A DNA stretch of 64,000 nucleotides from Pisaster brevispinus (taxonomy: Eukaryota; Echinodermata; Asteroidea; Forcipulatida; Asteriidae): contig JAMKCF010000003.1 of assembly GCA_023634235.1 (NCBI GenBank), positions 16,896,742-16,960,741 on the forward strand. Direction: 5' to 3'. This document shows positions 14,601 to 26,390 of the stretch, piece after piece; the first letter of the stretch is position 1; each line of letters begins with the position of its first letter. The position numbers and the translations under genes were made by a program. The notes under the pieces were generated by a model. That model was not told where the DNA came from, made no database searches, and saw nothing but the letters and a program-made list of their open reading frames with translations.

Positions 14601-15812
14601 TCGGGACCACGGTTCGAATCCCGGCAGTGTCCTTGATCTTCTTTTTCTTGTTTTCTGAGTCTAGGGATTTGAATCATGATTTCACTCATGACGTTCAAAT
14701 TTCGCCTGTCTTTGCGTGGAACAGATAGCCCAGTGGTTGGGAGATAGTTTCTGGTGGATCGGGACCACGGTTCGAATCCCGGCAATGCCTTGATTCCCTT
14801 TTTTTTCTGAGTCTTTAGATTTGAATCATGATTTCACTTATGACGTAGGAATTTCGCTTGTCTTTGCGTCGAACAGATAGCCCAGTGGTTGGGAGATAGT
14901 TTCTGGTGGATCGGGACCACTGTTCGAATCCCGGCAACGTCCTTGATTCACTTTTTTTTCTGAGTCTTTAGATTTGAATCATGATTTCACTTATGACGTA
15001 GGAATTCCGCTTGTCTTTCCGTGGAATAGATAGCCAAGTGGTTGGGAGATAGTTTCTGGTGGGTTGGGACCATGGTTCGAATCCGGGCAGTGTCCTTGAT
15101 TCACTTTTTCGTTTTTCTAAGTCTTTAAATTTGAATCATGATTTCACTTATGAGGTAGGAATTTCGCTTGTCTTTGCGTGGAACAAATAGCCCAGTGGTT
15201 GGGAGATAGTTTATGGTGGGTCGGGACCATGGTTCGAATCCCGGCAGTGTCCTTGATTCACTTTTTCTTTTTTCTAAATCTTTAAATTTGAATCATGATT
15301 TCACTTATGAGGTAGGAATTTCGCTTGTCTTTGCGTGGAACAAACAGCCCAGTGGTTGGGAGATGGTTTGTGGTGGGTCGGGACCACGGTTCGAATCCCT
15401 GCAGTTTTCTTGATTCACTTTTTCCTTTTTCTGAGTCTAAAGATTTGAATCATGATTTCACTTATGTGGTAGGAATTTCGCTTGTTTTTGCGTGGAACAG
15501 ATAGCCCAGTGGTCGGAGACAGTTTCTGGTGGATCGGGACCACGGTTCGAATCCCGGCAGGGTCCTTGATTCACTTTTTCCTTTTTCTGAGTCTAAAGAT
15601 TTGAATCATGATTTCACTTATGTGGTAGGAATTTCGCTTGTTTTTGCGTGGAACAGATAGCCCAGTGGTTGGGAGCTAGTTTCTGGTGGATCGGGATCCC
15701 GGTTCTTATCCCGGCAAAGTCATTGATTCACTTTTTCTTTTGTCTGAGTCTAAAGATTTGAATCATGATTTCACTTATGTGGTAGGAATTTCGCTTGTCT
15801 TTGCGTGGAACA
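11690..15812 (+). repeat. Block 3b: second copy of the ~4.24 kb duplication, one monomer shorter
   Basis: This copy parallels 7,445-11,735 with only scattered base differences in the stretches I compared. The offset is 4,243 bp up to about 13,150, then drops to 4,078-4,079 bp. The landmark ggtttcac is at 9,181 in copy one and 13,259 here. One monomer, containing a tatcccagtgg A-box variant in copy one, is therefore missing here. The hybrid unit near 13,140-13,220 (ttgagtggaaaagatag followed by ggcaatgccttg) marks the exchange point. The copies diverge after about 15,812 (agtaagccc here, agaaagccc at 11,733). Confidence 0.9.
15700..15725 (+). other. Example of B-box-dead family (ttcttatcc)
   Basis: The box reads ggttcttatcc after gggatccc, so the central CGA of the B box is replaced. 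The same family carries ggcaaagtcattgattc downstream. It recurs near 5,186, 11,621, 19,919, 23,346, 24,290, 25,230, 25,862, 26,953, 27,116, 28,682 and 30,727. Confidence 0.8.
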
Positions 15813-16686
15813 GTAAGCCCAGTGGTTGGGAGATAGTTTCTGCTGGGTCGGGACCACGGTTCGAATCACGGCAGGGTCCTTGAATAACTTTTTCTTTTTT
15901 CTAAGTCTTTAGATTTGAATCATGATTTCACTTATGAGGTAGGAATTTTGCTTGTCTTTGCGTGGAACAGATAGCCAAGTGGTTGGGAGCTAGTTTCTGG
16001 TGGATCTGGACCACTGTTCGAATCCCGACTAGGTCCTTGATTCACTTTTTCTTTTTTCTGTGTCTAAAGATTTGATTCATGATTTCACTTATGAGGTAAG
16101 AATTTCGCATGCCTTTGAGTGGAAAAGAGAGCCCACTGATTGGGAGATAATTTCTGGTGGATCGGGACCCCCGTTCGAATCCCGGCAGATTCCTTGATTC
16201 ACTTGTTCTTTTTTCTGAGTCTAAAGATTTGAATCAAGATTTCATTTATGAGGTAGGGATTTCGGTTGTCTTTGCGTGGAACAAATAGCCCCGTGGTTGG
16301 GAGCTAGTTTCTGGTGGATCGGGACCCCGGTTCGAATCCCGGCAAAGTCCTTCATTCACATTTTATTTTTTTTTAGTCTAAAGATTTGAATCATGATTTC
16401 ACTTATGAGGTAAGAATTTCGCATGTCTTTGCGTGGAACAGATCTCCCAGTGGTTGGGAGATAGTTTCTGGTGGATCGGGACCACGGTTCGAATCCCGGC
16501 AATGCCTTGATTCACCTTTTTAAATATTTTTCTGAGTCTTTAGATTTGAATCATGATTTCACTTATGACGTAGGAATTTCGCTTGTCTTTGCGTGGAACA
16601 GATAGCCCAGTGGTTGTGAGATAGTTTCTGGTGGATCGGGACCATGGTTCGAATCCCGACAAGGTCCTTCATGTTCCTTTTCTTTT
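15813..16686 (+). repeat. Block 4: scrambled transition monomers
   Basis: About five to six monomers combine variants seen elsewhere in the 4.24 kb unit, such as gtttctgctgg near 15,836, cgactaggtcc near 16,025 and tttgagtggaaaag near 16,110, but in a shortened order. The T tract at about 16,516-16,532 is interrupted by an AAATA insertion (cctttttaaatattttt). It reads as debris between two large tandem duplications. Confidence 0.75.
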
Positions 16687-19600
16687 TTTCTGAGTCTAAA
16701 GATTTGAATCATGATTTCACTTATGAGGTAGGAATTTCGCTTGTCTTTGCTTGGAACAGTCAGCCCAGTTGTTGGGAGATAGTTTCTGGTAGATCGGGAC
16801 CACGGTTCGAATCCCGGCAGGGTCCTTGATTCACTTTTTCTTTTTTCTGAGTCTAAAGATTTGAATCATGATTTCATTAATGACGTAGGAATTTCACTTG
16901 TCTTTGCGTGGAACAAAAAGCCCAGTGGTTGGCAGATAGTTTCTGGTGGCTCGGGACCACGGTTTGAATCCCGGCAGTGTCCTTGATTTACTTTTTCTAT
17001 TTTCTGAGTCTAAAGATTTGAATCATGATTTCACTTATGACGTAGGAATTTCGCTTGTCTTTGCGTGGAACAGATAGCCCAGTGGTTGGGACACAGTTTC
17101 TGGTGGATCATGACCCCGGTTCGAATCCCGGCAGGGTCCATGAATAACTTTTTCTTTTTTCTAAGTCTTTATATTTGAATCATGATTTCACTTATGAGGT
17201 AAGAATTTCGCATGTCTTTGCGTGGAAAAGATAGCCCAGTGGTTGGGAGATAATTTCTGGTGGATCGGGACCACGGTTCGAATCCCGGCAGTGTCCTTGA
17301 TCTTCTTTTTCTTGTTTTCTGAGTCTAAGGATTTGAATCATGATTTCACTCATGACGTATGAATTTCGCTTGTCTTTGCGTGGAACAGATATCCCAGTGG
17401 TTGGGAAATAGTTTCTGGTGGATCGGGACCCCGGTTCGAATCCCGGCAGTGTCCTTGATTCTCTTTTTCTTGTTTTCTGAGTCTAAGGATTTGAATCATG
17501 ATTTCACTTATGACGTTTAAATTTTGCTTGTCTTTGCGTGGAACAGATAGCCCAGTGGTTGGGAGATAGTTTCTGGTAGATCGGGACCACGGTTCGAATC
17601 CCGGCAGTGTCCTTGATCTTCTTTTTCTTGTTTTCTGAGTCTAAGGATTTGAATCATGATTTCACTCATGAGGTAGGAATTCCGCTTGTCTTTGCGTGGA
17701 ACAGATAGCCCAGTGGTTGGGAGATAGTTTCTGGTGGATCGGGACCACGGTTCGAATCCCGGCAAAGTCCTTGATTCACATTTTATTTTTTTTTTAGTCT
17801 AAAGATTTGAAACAAGATTTCACTTATGAGGTAAGAATTTCGCATGTCTTTGCGTGGAACAGATGTCCCAGTGGTTGGGAGATAGTTTCTGGTGGATCGG
17901 GACCACGGTTCGAATCCCGGCAATGCCTTGATTCACTTTTTTTTTCTGAGTCTTTAGATTTGAATCATGGTTTCACTTATGACGTATGAATTTCGCTTGT
18001 CTTTGCGTGGAACAGATAGCACAGTGGTTGGGAGATAGTTTCTGGTGGATCGGAACCACGGTTCGAATCCCGACAAGGTCCTTCATCTTCTTTTTCTTTT
18101 TTTCTGAGTCTAAAGATTTGAATCATTTTTTTCACTTATGAGGTAGGAATTTCGCTTGTCTTTGCATTGAACAGATAGCCCAGTGGTTGGGAAATAGTTT
18201 CGGGTGGATCGGGATCACTGTTCGAATCCCGGCAAGGTCCTTGAATAACTTTTTCTTTTTTTCTAAGTCTTTAGATTTGAATCATGATTTCACTTATGAG
18301 GTAAGAATTTCGCATGTGTTTGCGTGGAAAAGATAGCCCAGTGGTTGGGAGATAATTTCTGGTGGATCGGGACCACGGTTCGAATCCCGGCAGTGTCCTT
18401 GATTCACTTTTTTCTTTTTTCTGAGTCTAAGGATTTGAATCATGATTTCACTCATGACGTATGAATTTCGCTTGTCTTTGCGTGGAACACATAGCCCAGT
18501 GGTTGGGACACAGTTTCTAGTGGATCGGGGCCCGGTTCGAATCCCGACTAGGTCCTTGATTCACTTTTTCTTTTTTCTGTGTCTAAAGATTTGATTCATG
18601 ATTTCACTTATGAGGTAAAAATTTCGCATGTCTTTGAGTGGAAAAGATAGCCCACTGGTTGGGAGATAATTTCTGGTGGATCGGGACCACGGTTGGAATC
18701 CCGGCAGTGTCCTTGATCTTCTTTTTCTTGTTTTCTGAGTCTAAGGATTTGAATCATGATTTCACTCATGACGTTCAAATTTCGCCTGTCTTTGCGTGGA
18801 ACAGATAGCCCAGTGGTTGGGAGATAGTTTCTGGTGGATCGGGACCACGGTTCGAATCCCGGCAATGCCTTGATTTCCTTTTTTTTTCTGAGTCTTTAGA
18901 TTTGAATCATGATTTCATTTATGACGTAGGAATTTCGGTTGTCTTTGCGTGGAACAGATAGCCCAGTGGTTCGGAGATAGTTTCTGGTGGATCGGGACCA
19001 CGGTTCGAATCCCGACAAGGTCCTTCATCTTCTTTTTCTTTTTTTCTGAGTCTAAGGATTTGAATCATGATTTCACTTATGACGTATGAATTTCGCTTGT
19101 CTTTGCGTGGAACAGATAGCCCAGTGGTTGGGACCACTGTTCGAATCCCGGCAACGTCCTTGATTCACTTTTTTTCTGAGTCTTTAGATTTGAATCATGA
19201 TTTCACTTATGACGTAGGAATTCCGCTTGTCTTTTCGTGGAATAGATAGCCAAGTGGTTGGGAGATAGTTTCTGGTGGGTTGGGACCATGGTTCGAATCC
19301 CGGCAGTGTCCTTGATTCACTTTTTCGTTTTTCTAAGTCTTTAAATTTGAATCATGATTTCACTTATGAGGTAGGAATTTCGCTTGTCTTTGCGTGGAAC
19401 AAATAGCCCAGTGGTTGGGAGATAGTTTCTGGTGGGTCGGGACCATGGTTCGAATCCCGGCAGTGTCCTTGATTCACTTTTTCTTTTTTCTAAGTCTTTA
19501 AATTTGAATCATGATTTCACTTATGACGTAGGAATTTCGCTTGTCTTTGCGTGGAACAGATGACCCTGTGGTTGGGAGACAGTTTCTGTTGGATCGGAAC

Positions 19601-19958
19601 CCCGGTTCAAATCCCGGCAGGGTCCTTGATTCACGTTTTCTTTTTTTCTAAGTCTTAAGATTTGAATCATGATTTCACTTATGAGGTAGGAACTTCGGTT
19701 GTCTTTGCGTGGAACAAAAAGCCCAGTGGTTGGGAGATGATTTGTGGTGGGTCGGGACCACGGTTCGAATCCCGGCAGGGTCCTTGATTCACTTTTTCCT
19801 TTTTCTGAGTCTAAAGATTTGAATCATGATTTCACTTATGTGGTAGGAATTTCGCTTGTTTTTGCGTGGAACAGATAGCCCAGTGGTTGGGAGATAGTTT
19901 CTGGTGGATCGGGATCCCGGTTCTTATCCCGGCAAAGTCATTGATTCACTTTTTCTTT
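16687..19958 (+). repeat. Block 5a: first copy of ~3.27 kb (about 21-monomer) tandem duplication
   Basis: The marker cagcccagttgttggg occurs at 16,761 here and 20,033 in the following copy, 3,272 bp apart. Inside are segments shared with the 4.24 kb unit, for example 17,035-17,560 resembling 8,078-8,600, and 18,608-18,865 resembling 10,449-10,706. This block is thus a rearranged relative of block 3. It contains the 22-bp internal deletion monomer at 19,117-19,148. Confidence 0.9.
19117..19148 (+). other. Monomer with 22-bp deletion between A and B boxes (copy 1)
   Basis: A box 19,117-19,127 and B-like box 19,138-19,148 (tgttcgaatcc) start only 21 nt apart instead of 43. The missing 22 bp run from one ggga to the next ggga, so the break used a 4-bp direct repeat. 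The lost part corresponds to the anticodon-arm region of a tRNA. Confidence 0.9.
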
Positions 19959-22900
19959 TTTCTGAGTCTAAAGATTTGAATCATGATTTCACTTATGAGG
20001 TAGGAATTTCGCTTGTCTTTGCTTGGAACAGTCAGCCCAGTTGTTGGGAGATAGTTTCTGGTAGATCGGGACCACGGTTCGAATCCCGGCAGGGTCCTTG
20101 ATTCACTTTTTCTTTTTTCTGAGTCTAAAGATTTGAATCATGATTTCATTAATGACGTAGGAATTTCACTTGTCTTTGCGTGGAACAAAAAGCCCAGTGG
20201 TTGGCAGATAGTTTCTGGTGGCTCGGGACCACGGTTTGAATCCCGGCAGTGTCCTTGATTTACTTTTTCTATTTTCTGAGTCTAAAGATTTGAATCATGA
20301 TTTCACTTATGACGTAGGAATTTCGCTTGTCTTTGCGTGGAACAGATAGCCCAGTGGTTGGGACACAGTTTCTGGTGGATCATGACCCCGGTTCGAATCC
20401 CGGCAGGGTCCATGAATAACTTTTTCTTTTTTCTAAGTCTTTATATTTGAATCATGATTTCACTTATGAGGTAAGAATTTCGCATGTCTTTGCGTGGAAA
20501 AGATAGCCCAGTGGTTGGGAGATAATTTCTGGTGGATCGGGACCACGGTTCGAATCCCGGCAGTGTCCTTGATCTTCTTTTTCTTGTTTTCTGAGTCTAA
20601 GGATTTGAATCATGATTTCACTCATGACGTATGAATTTCGCTTGTCTTTGCGTGGAACAGATATCCCAGTGGTTGGGAAATAGTTTCTGGTGGATCGGGA
20701 CCCCGGTTCGAATCCCGGCAGTGTCCTTGATTCTCTTTTTCTTGTTTTCTGAGTCTAAGGATTTGAATCATGATTTCACTTATGACGTTTAAATTTTGCT
20801 TGTCTTTGCGTGGAACAGATAGCCCAGTGGTTGGGAGATAGTTTCTGGTAGATCGGGACCACGGTTCGAATCCCGGCAGTGTCCTTGATCTTCTTTTTCT
20901 TGTTTTCTGAGTCTAAGGATTTGAATCATGATTTCACTCATGAGGTAGGAATTCCGCTTGTCTTTGCGTGGAACAGATAGCCCAGTGGTTGGGAGATAGT
21001 TTCTGGTGGATCGGGACCACGGTTCGAATCCCGGCAAAGTCCTTGATTCACATTTTATTTTTTTTTTAGTCTAAAGATTTGAAACAAGATTTCACTTATG
21101 AGGTAAGAATTTCGCATGTCTTTGCGTGGAACAGATGTCCCAGTGGTTGGGAGATAGTTTCTGGTGGATCGGGACCACGGTTCGAATCCCGGCAATGCCT
21201 TGATTCACTTTTTTTTTCTGAGTCTTTAGATTTGAATCATGGTTTCACTTATGACGTATGAATTTCGCTTGTCTTTGCGTGGAACAGATAGCACAGTGGT
21301 TGGGAGATAGTTTCTGGTGGATCGGAACCACGGTTCGAATCCCGACAAGGTCCTTCATCTTCTTTTTCTTTTTTTCTGAGTCTAAAGATTTGAATCATTT
21401 TTTTCACTTATGAGGTAGGAATTTCGCTTGTCTTTGCATTGAACAGATAGCCCAGTGGTTGGGAAATAGTTTCGGGTGGATCGGGATCACTGTTCGAATC
21501 CCGGCAAGGTCCTTGAATAACTTTTTCTTTTTTTCTAAGTCTTTAGATTTGAATCATGATTTCACTTATGAGGTAAGAATTTCGCATGTGTTTGCGTGGA
21601 AAAGATAGCCCAGTGGTTGGGAGATAATTTCTGGTGGATCGGGACCACGGTTCGAATCCCGGCAGTGTCCTTGATTCACTTTTTTCTTTTTTCTGAGTCT
21701 AAGGATTTGAATCATGATTTCACTCATGACGTATGAATTTCGCTTGTCTTTGCGTGGAACACATAGCCCAGTGGTTGGGACACAGTTTCTAGTGGATCGG
21801 GGCCCGGTTCGAATCCCGACTAGGTCCTTGATTCACTTTTTCTTTTTTCTGTGTCTAAAGATTTGATTCATGATTTCACTTATGAGGTAAAAATTTCGCA
21901 TGTCTTTGAGTGGAAAAGATAGCCCACTGGTTGGGAGATAATTTCTGGTGGATCGGGACCACGGTTGGAATCCCGGCAGTGTCCTTGATCTTCTTTTTCT
22001 TGTTTTCTGAGTCTAAGGATTTGAATCATGATTTCACTCATGACGTTCAAATTTCGCCTGTCTTTGCGTGGAACAGATAGCCCAGTGGTTGGGAGATAGT
22101 TTCTGGTGGATCGGGACCACGGTTCGAATCCCGGCAATGCCTTGATTTCCTTTTTTTTCTGAGTCTTTAGATTTGAATCATGATTTCATTTATGACGTAG
22201 GAATTTCGCTTGTCTTTGCGTGGAACAGATAGCCCAGTGGTTCGGAGATAGTTTCTGGTGGATCGGGACCACGGTTCGAATCCCGACAAGGTCCTTCATC
22301 TTCTTTTTCTTTTTTTCTGAGTCTAAGGATTTGAATCATGATTTCACTTATGACGTATGAATTTCGCTTGTCTTTGCGTGGAACAGATAGCCCAGTGGTT
22401 GGGACCACTGTTCGAATCCCGGCAACGTCCTTGATTCACTTTTTTTCTGAGTCTTTAGATTTGAATCATGATTTCACTTATGACGTAGGAATTCCGCTTG
22501 TCTTTTCGTGGAATAGATAGCCAAGTGGTTGGGAGATAGTTTCTGGTGGGTTGGGACCATGGTTCGAATCCCGGCAGTGTCCTTGATTCACTTTTTCGTT
22601 TTTCTAAGTCTTTAAATTTGAATCATGATTTCACTTATGAGGTAGGAATTTCGCTTGTCTTTGCGTGGAACAAATAGCCCAGTGGTTGGGAGATAGTTTC
22701 TGGTGGGTCGGGACCATGGTTCGAATCCCGGCAGTGTCCTTGATTCACTTTTTCTTTTTTCTAAGTCTTTAAATTTGAATCATGATTTCACTTATGACGT
22801 AGGAATTTCGCTTGTCTTTGCGTGGAACAGATGACCCTGTGGTTGGGAGACAGTTTCTGTTGGATCGGAACCCCGGTTCAAATCCCGGCAGGGTCCTTGA

Positions 22901-23387
22901 TTCACGTTTTCTTTTTTTCTAAGTCTTAAGATTTGAATCATGATTTCACTTATGAGGTAGGAACTTCGGTTGTCTTTGCGTGGAACAAACAGCCCAGTGG
23001 TTGGGAGATGATTTGTGGTGGGTCGGGACCACGGTTCGAATCCCTGCAGTTTTCTTGATTCACTTTTTCCTTTTTCTGAGTCTAAAGATTTGAATCATGA
23101 TTTCACTTATGTGGTAGGAATTTCGCTTGTTTTTGCGTGGAACAGATAGCCCAGTGGTTGGGAGACAGTTTCTGGTGGATCGGGACCACGGTTCGAATCC
23201 CGGCAGGGTCCTTGATTCACTTTTTCCTTTTTCTGAGTCTAAAGATTTGAATCATGATTTCACTTATGTGGTAGGAATTTCGCTTGTTTTTGCGTGGAAC
23301 AGATAGCCCAGTGGTTGGGAGATAGTTTCTGGTGGATCGGGATCCCGGTTCTTATCCCGGCAAAGTCATTGATTCACTTTTTCTTTT
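19959..23387 (+). repeat. Block 5b: second copy of the ~3.27 kb duplication, one monomer longer
   Basis: It follows block 5a directly and repeats it at offsets of 3,271-3,272 bp through about 22,980. Here a monomer with ccctgcagttttcttg (around 23,045) is present that block 5a lacks. At about 19,720-19,790 block 5a has instead a fused unit joining the left part of that monomer to the right part of the next. This shows monomer gain or loss by unequal exchange after duplication. Confidence 0.88.
22388..22419 (+). other. Monomer with 22-bp deletion between A and B boxes (copy 2)
   Basis: This deletion is identical to the one at 19,117-19,148, 3,271 bp downstream. It was copied as part of the 3.27 kb tandem duplication, so the deletion is older than that duplication. 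Confidence 0.92.
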
Positions 23388-26300
23388 GTCTGAGTCTAAA
23401 GATTTGAATCATGATTTCACTTATGAGGTAGATATTTCGCTTGTCTTTGCGTGGAACAGATAGCCCAGTGGTTGGGAGATAGTTTCTGGTGGGTCGGAAA
23501 CATGGTTCGAATCCCGGCAGTGTCCTTGATTCACTCTTTCTTTTTCATAAGTCTAAAGATTTGAATCATGATTTCACTTATGAGGTAGGAATTTCGCTTG
23601 TCTTTGCGTGGAACAGATGACCCAGTGGTTGGGAGACAGTTTCTGTTGGATCGGAACCCTGGTTCAAATCCCGGCAGGGTCCTTGATTCACGTTTTCTTT
23701 TTTCTAAGTCTTAGATTTGAATCATGATTTCACTTATGAGGTAGGAACTTCGGTTGTCTTTGCGTGGAACAAACAGCCCAGTGGTTGGGAGATAGTTTGT
23801 GGTGGGTCGGGACCACGGTTCGAATCCCGGCAGTGTTCTTGATTCACTTTTTCCTTTTTCTGAGTCTAAAAATTTGAATCATGATTTCACTTATGTGGTA
23901 GGAATTTCGCTTGTTTTTGCGTGGAACAGATAGCCCAGTGGTTGGGAGATAGTTTGTGGTGGGTCGGGACCACGGTTCGAATCCCGGCAGTGTTCTTGAT
24001 TCACTTTTTCCTTTTTCTGAGTCTAAAAATTTGAATCATGATTTCACTTATGTGGTAGGAATTTCGCTTGTTTTTGCGTGGAACAGATAGCCCAGTGGTT
24101 GGGAGATAGTTTGTGGTGGGTCGGGACCACGGTTCGAATCCCGGCAGTTTTCTTGATTCACTTTTTCCTTTTTTTGAGTCTAAAGATTTGAGTCATGATT
24201 TCACTTATGTGGTAGGAATTTCGCTTGTTTTTGCGTGGAACAGATAGCCCAGTGGTTGGGAGATAGTTTCTGGTGGATCGGGATCCCGGTTCTTATCCCG
24301 GCAAAGTCATTGATTCACTTTTTCTTTTGTCTGAGTATAAATATTTGAATCATGATTTCACTTATGAGGTATATATTTCGCTTGTCTTTGCGTGGAACAC
24401 ATAGCACAGTGGTTGGGAGACAGTTTCTGGTGGATCGGGACCACGGTTCGAATCCCGGCAGAGTCCTTGATTCACTTTTTCTTTTTTCTAAGTCTTAAGA
24501 TTTGAATCATGATTTCACTTATGACGTAAATATTTCGCTTGTCTTTGCGTGGAACACATAGCACAGTGGTTGGGAGACAGTTTCTGGTGGGTCGGGACCA
24601 CGGTTCGAATCCCGGCAGTGTCCTTGATTCACGTTTTCTTTTTTCTAAGTCTTAAGATTTGAATCATGATTTCACTTATGAGGTAGGAACTTCGGTTGTC
24701 TTTGCGTGGAACAAACAGCCCAGTGGTTGGGAGATGGTTTGTGGTGGGTCGGGACCACGGTTCGAATCCCTGCAGTTTTCTTGATTTACTTTTTCCTTTT
24801 TCTGAGTCTAAAGATTTGAATCATGATTTCACTTATGTGGTAGGAATTTCGCTTGTTTTTGCGTGGAACAGATAGCCCAGTGGTTGGGAGATAGTTTGTG
24901 GTGGGTCGGGACCACGGTTCGAATCCCGGCAGTGTTCTTGATTCACTTTTTCCTTTTTCTGAGTCTAAAAATTTGAATCATGATTTCACTTATGTGGTAG
25001 GAATTTCGCTTGTTTTTGCGTGGAACAGATAGCCCAGTGGTTGGGAGATAGTTTGTGGTGGGTCGGGACCACGGTTCGAATCCCGGCAGTTTTCTTGATT
25101 CACTTTTTCCTTTTTCTGAGTCTAAAGATTTGAGTCATGATTTCACTTATGTGGTAGGAATTTCGCTTGTTTTTGCGTGGAACAGATAGCCCAGTGGTTG
25201 GGAGATAGTTTCTGGTGGATCGGGATCCCGGTTCTTATCCCGGCAAAGTCATTGATTCACTTTTTCTTTTGTCTGAGTCTAAATATTTGAATCATGATTT
25301 CACTTATGAGGTAGATATTTCGCTTGTCTTTGCGTGGAACACATAGCACAGTGGTTGGGAGACAGTTTCTGGTGGATCGGGACCACGGTTCGAATCCCGG
25401 CAGAGTCCTTGATTCACTTTTTCTTTTTTCTAAGTCTTAAGATTTGAATCATGATTTCACTTATGAGGTAGATATTTCGCTTGTCTTTGCGTGGAACACA
25501 TAGCACAGTGGTTGGGAGACAGTTTCTGGTGGGTCGGGACCACGGTTCGAATCCCGGCAGTGTCCTTGATTCACGTTTTCTTTTTTCTAAGTCTTAAGAT
25601 TTGAATCATGATTTCACTTATGAGGTAGGAACTTCGGTTGTCTTTGCGTGGAACAAAACAGCCCAGTGGTTGGGAGATGGTTTGTGGTGGGTCGGGACCA
25701 CGGTTCGAATCCCTGCAGTTTTCTTGATTCACTTTTTCCTTTTTCTGAGTCTAAAGATTTGAATCATGATTTCACTTATGTGGTAGGAATTTCGCTTGTT
25801 TTTGCGTGGAACAGATAGCCCAGTGGTTGGGAGATAGTTTCTGGTGGATCGGGATCCCGGTTCTTATCCCGGCAAAGTCATTGATTCACTTTTTCTTTTG
25901 TCTGAGTCTAAAGATTTGAATCATGATTTCACTTATGAGGTAGATATTTCGCTTGTCTTTGCGTGGAACACATAGCACAGTGGTTGGGAGACAGTTTCTG
26001 GTGGATCGGGACCACGGTTCGAATCCCGGCAGGGTCCTTGATTCACTTTTTCTTTTTTCTAAGTCTTTAGATTTGAGTAATGATTTCACTTATGAGGTAG
26101 ATATTTCGCTTGTCTTTGCGTGGAACACATAACACAGTGGTTGGGAGACAGTTTCTGGTGGATCGGGACCACGGTTCGAATCCCGGCAGTGTCCTTGATT
26201 CACTTTTTCTTTTTTCTAAGTCTTTAAATTTGAATCATGATTTCACTTATGAGGTAGATATTTCGCTTGTCTTTGCGTGGAACACATAGCACAGTGGTTG

Positions 26301-26390
26301 GGAGACAGTTTCTGGTGGATCGGGACCACGGTTCGAATCCCGGCAGAGTCCTTGATTCACTTTTTCTTTTTTCTAAGTCTTTAGATTTGA
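23388..26390 (+). repeat. Block 6: ~942-bp six-monomer higher-order repeats
   Basis: The marker gagtccttgattc follows a B box at 24,461, 25,403 and 26,346, spaced 942-943 bp. gatggtttgtgg is at 24,732 and 25,676. Units with gatagtttgtgg and ccggcagtgttcttg form short runs at 23,790-24,150. Units with A box tagcacagtgg are frequent (24,411; 24,560; 25,345; 25,505; 25,974; 26,288). B boxes broken to ttcttatcc occur near 24,290, 25,230 and 25,862. Confidence 0.85.

Noticed and set aside
7445..23387. Assembly artefact as the sole cause of the large duplications
   Set aside because: Copies differ by scattered bases and by whole-monomer gain or loss, which argues for real duplications. Copy number still needs long-read confirmation, so this caution is kept.
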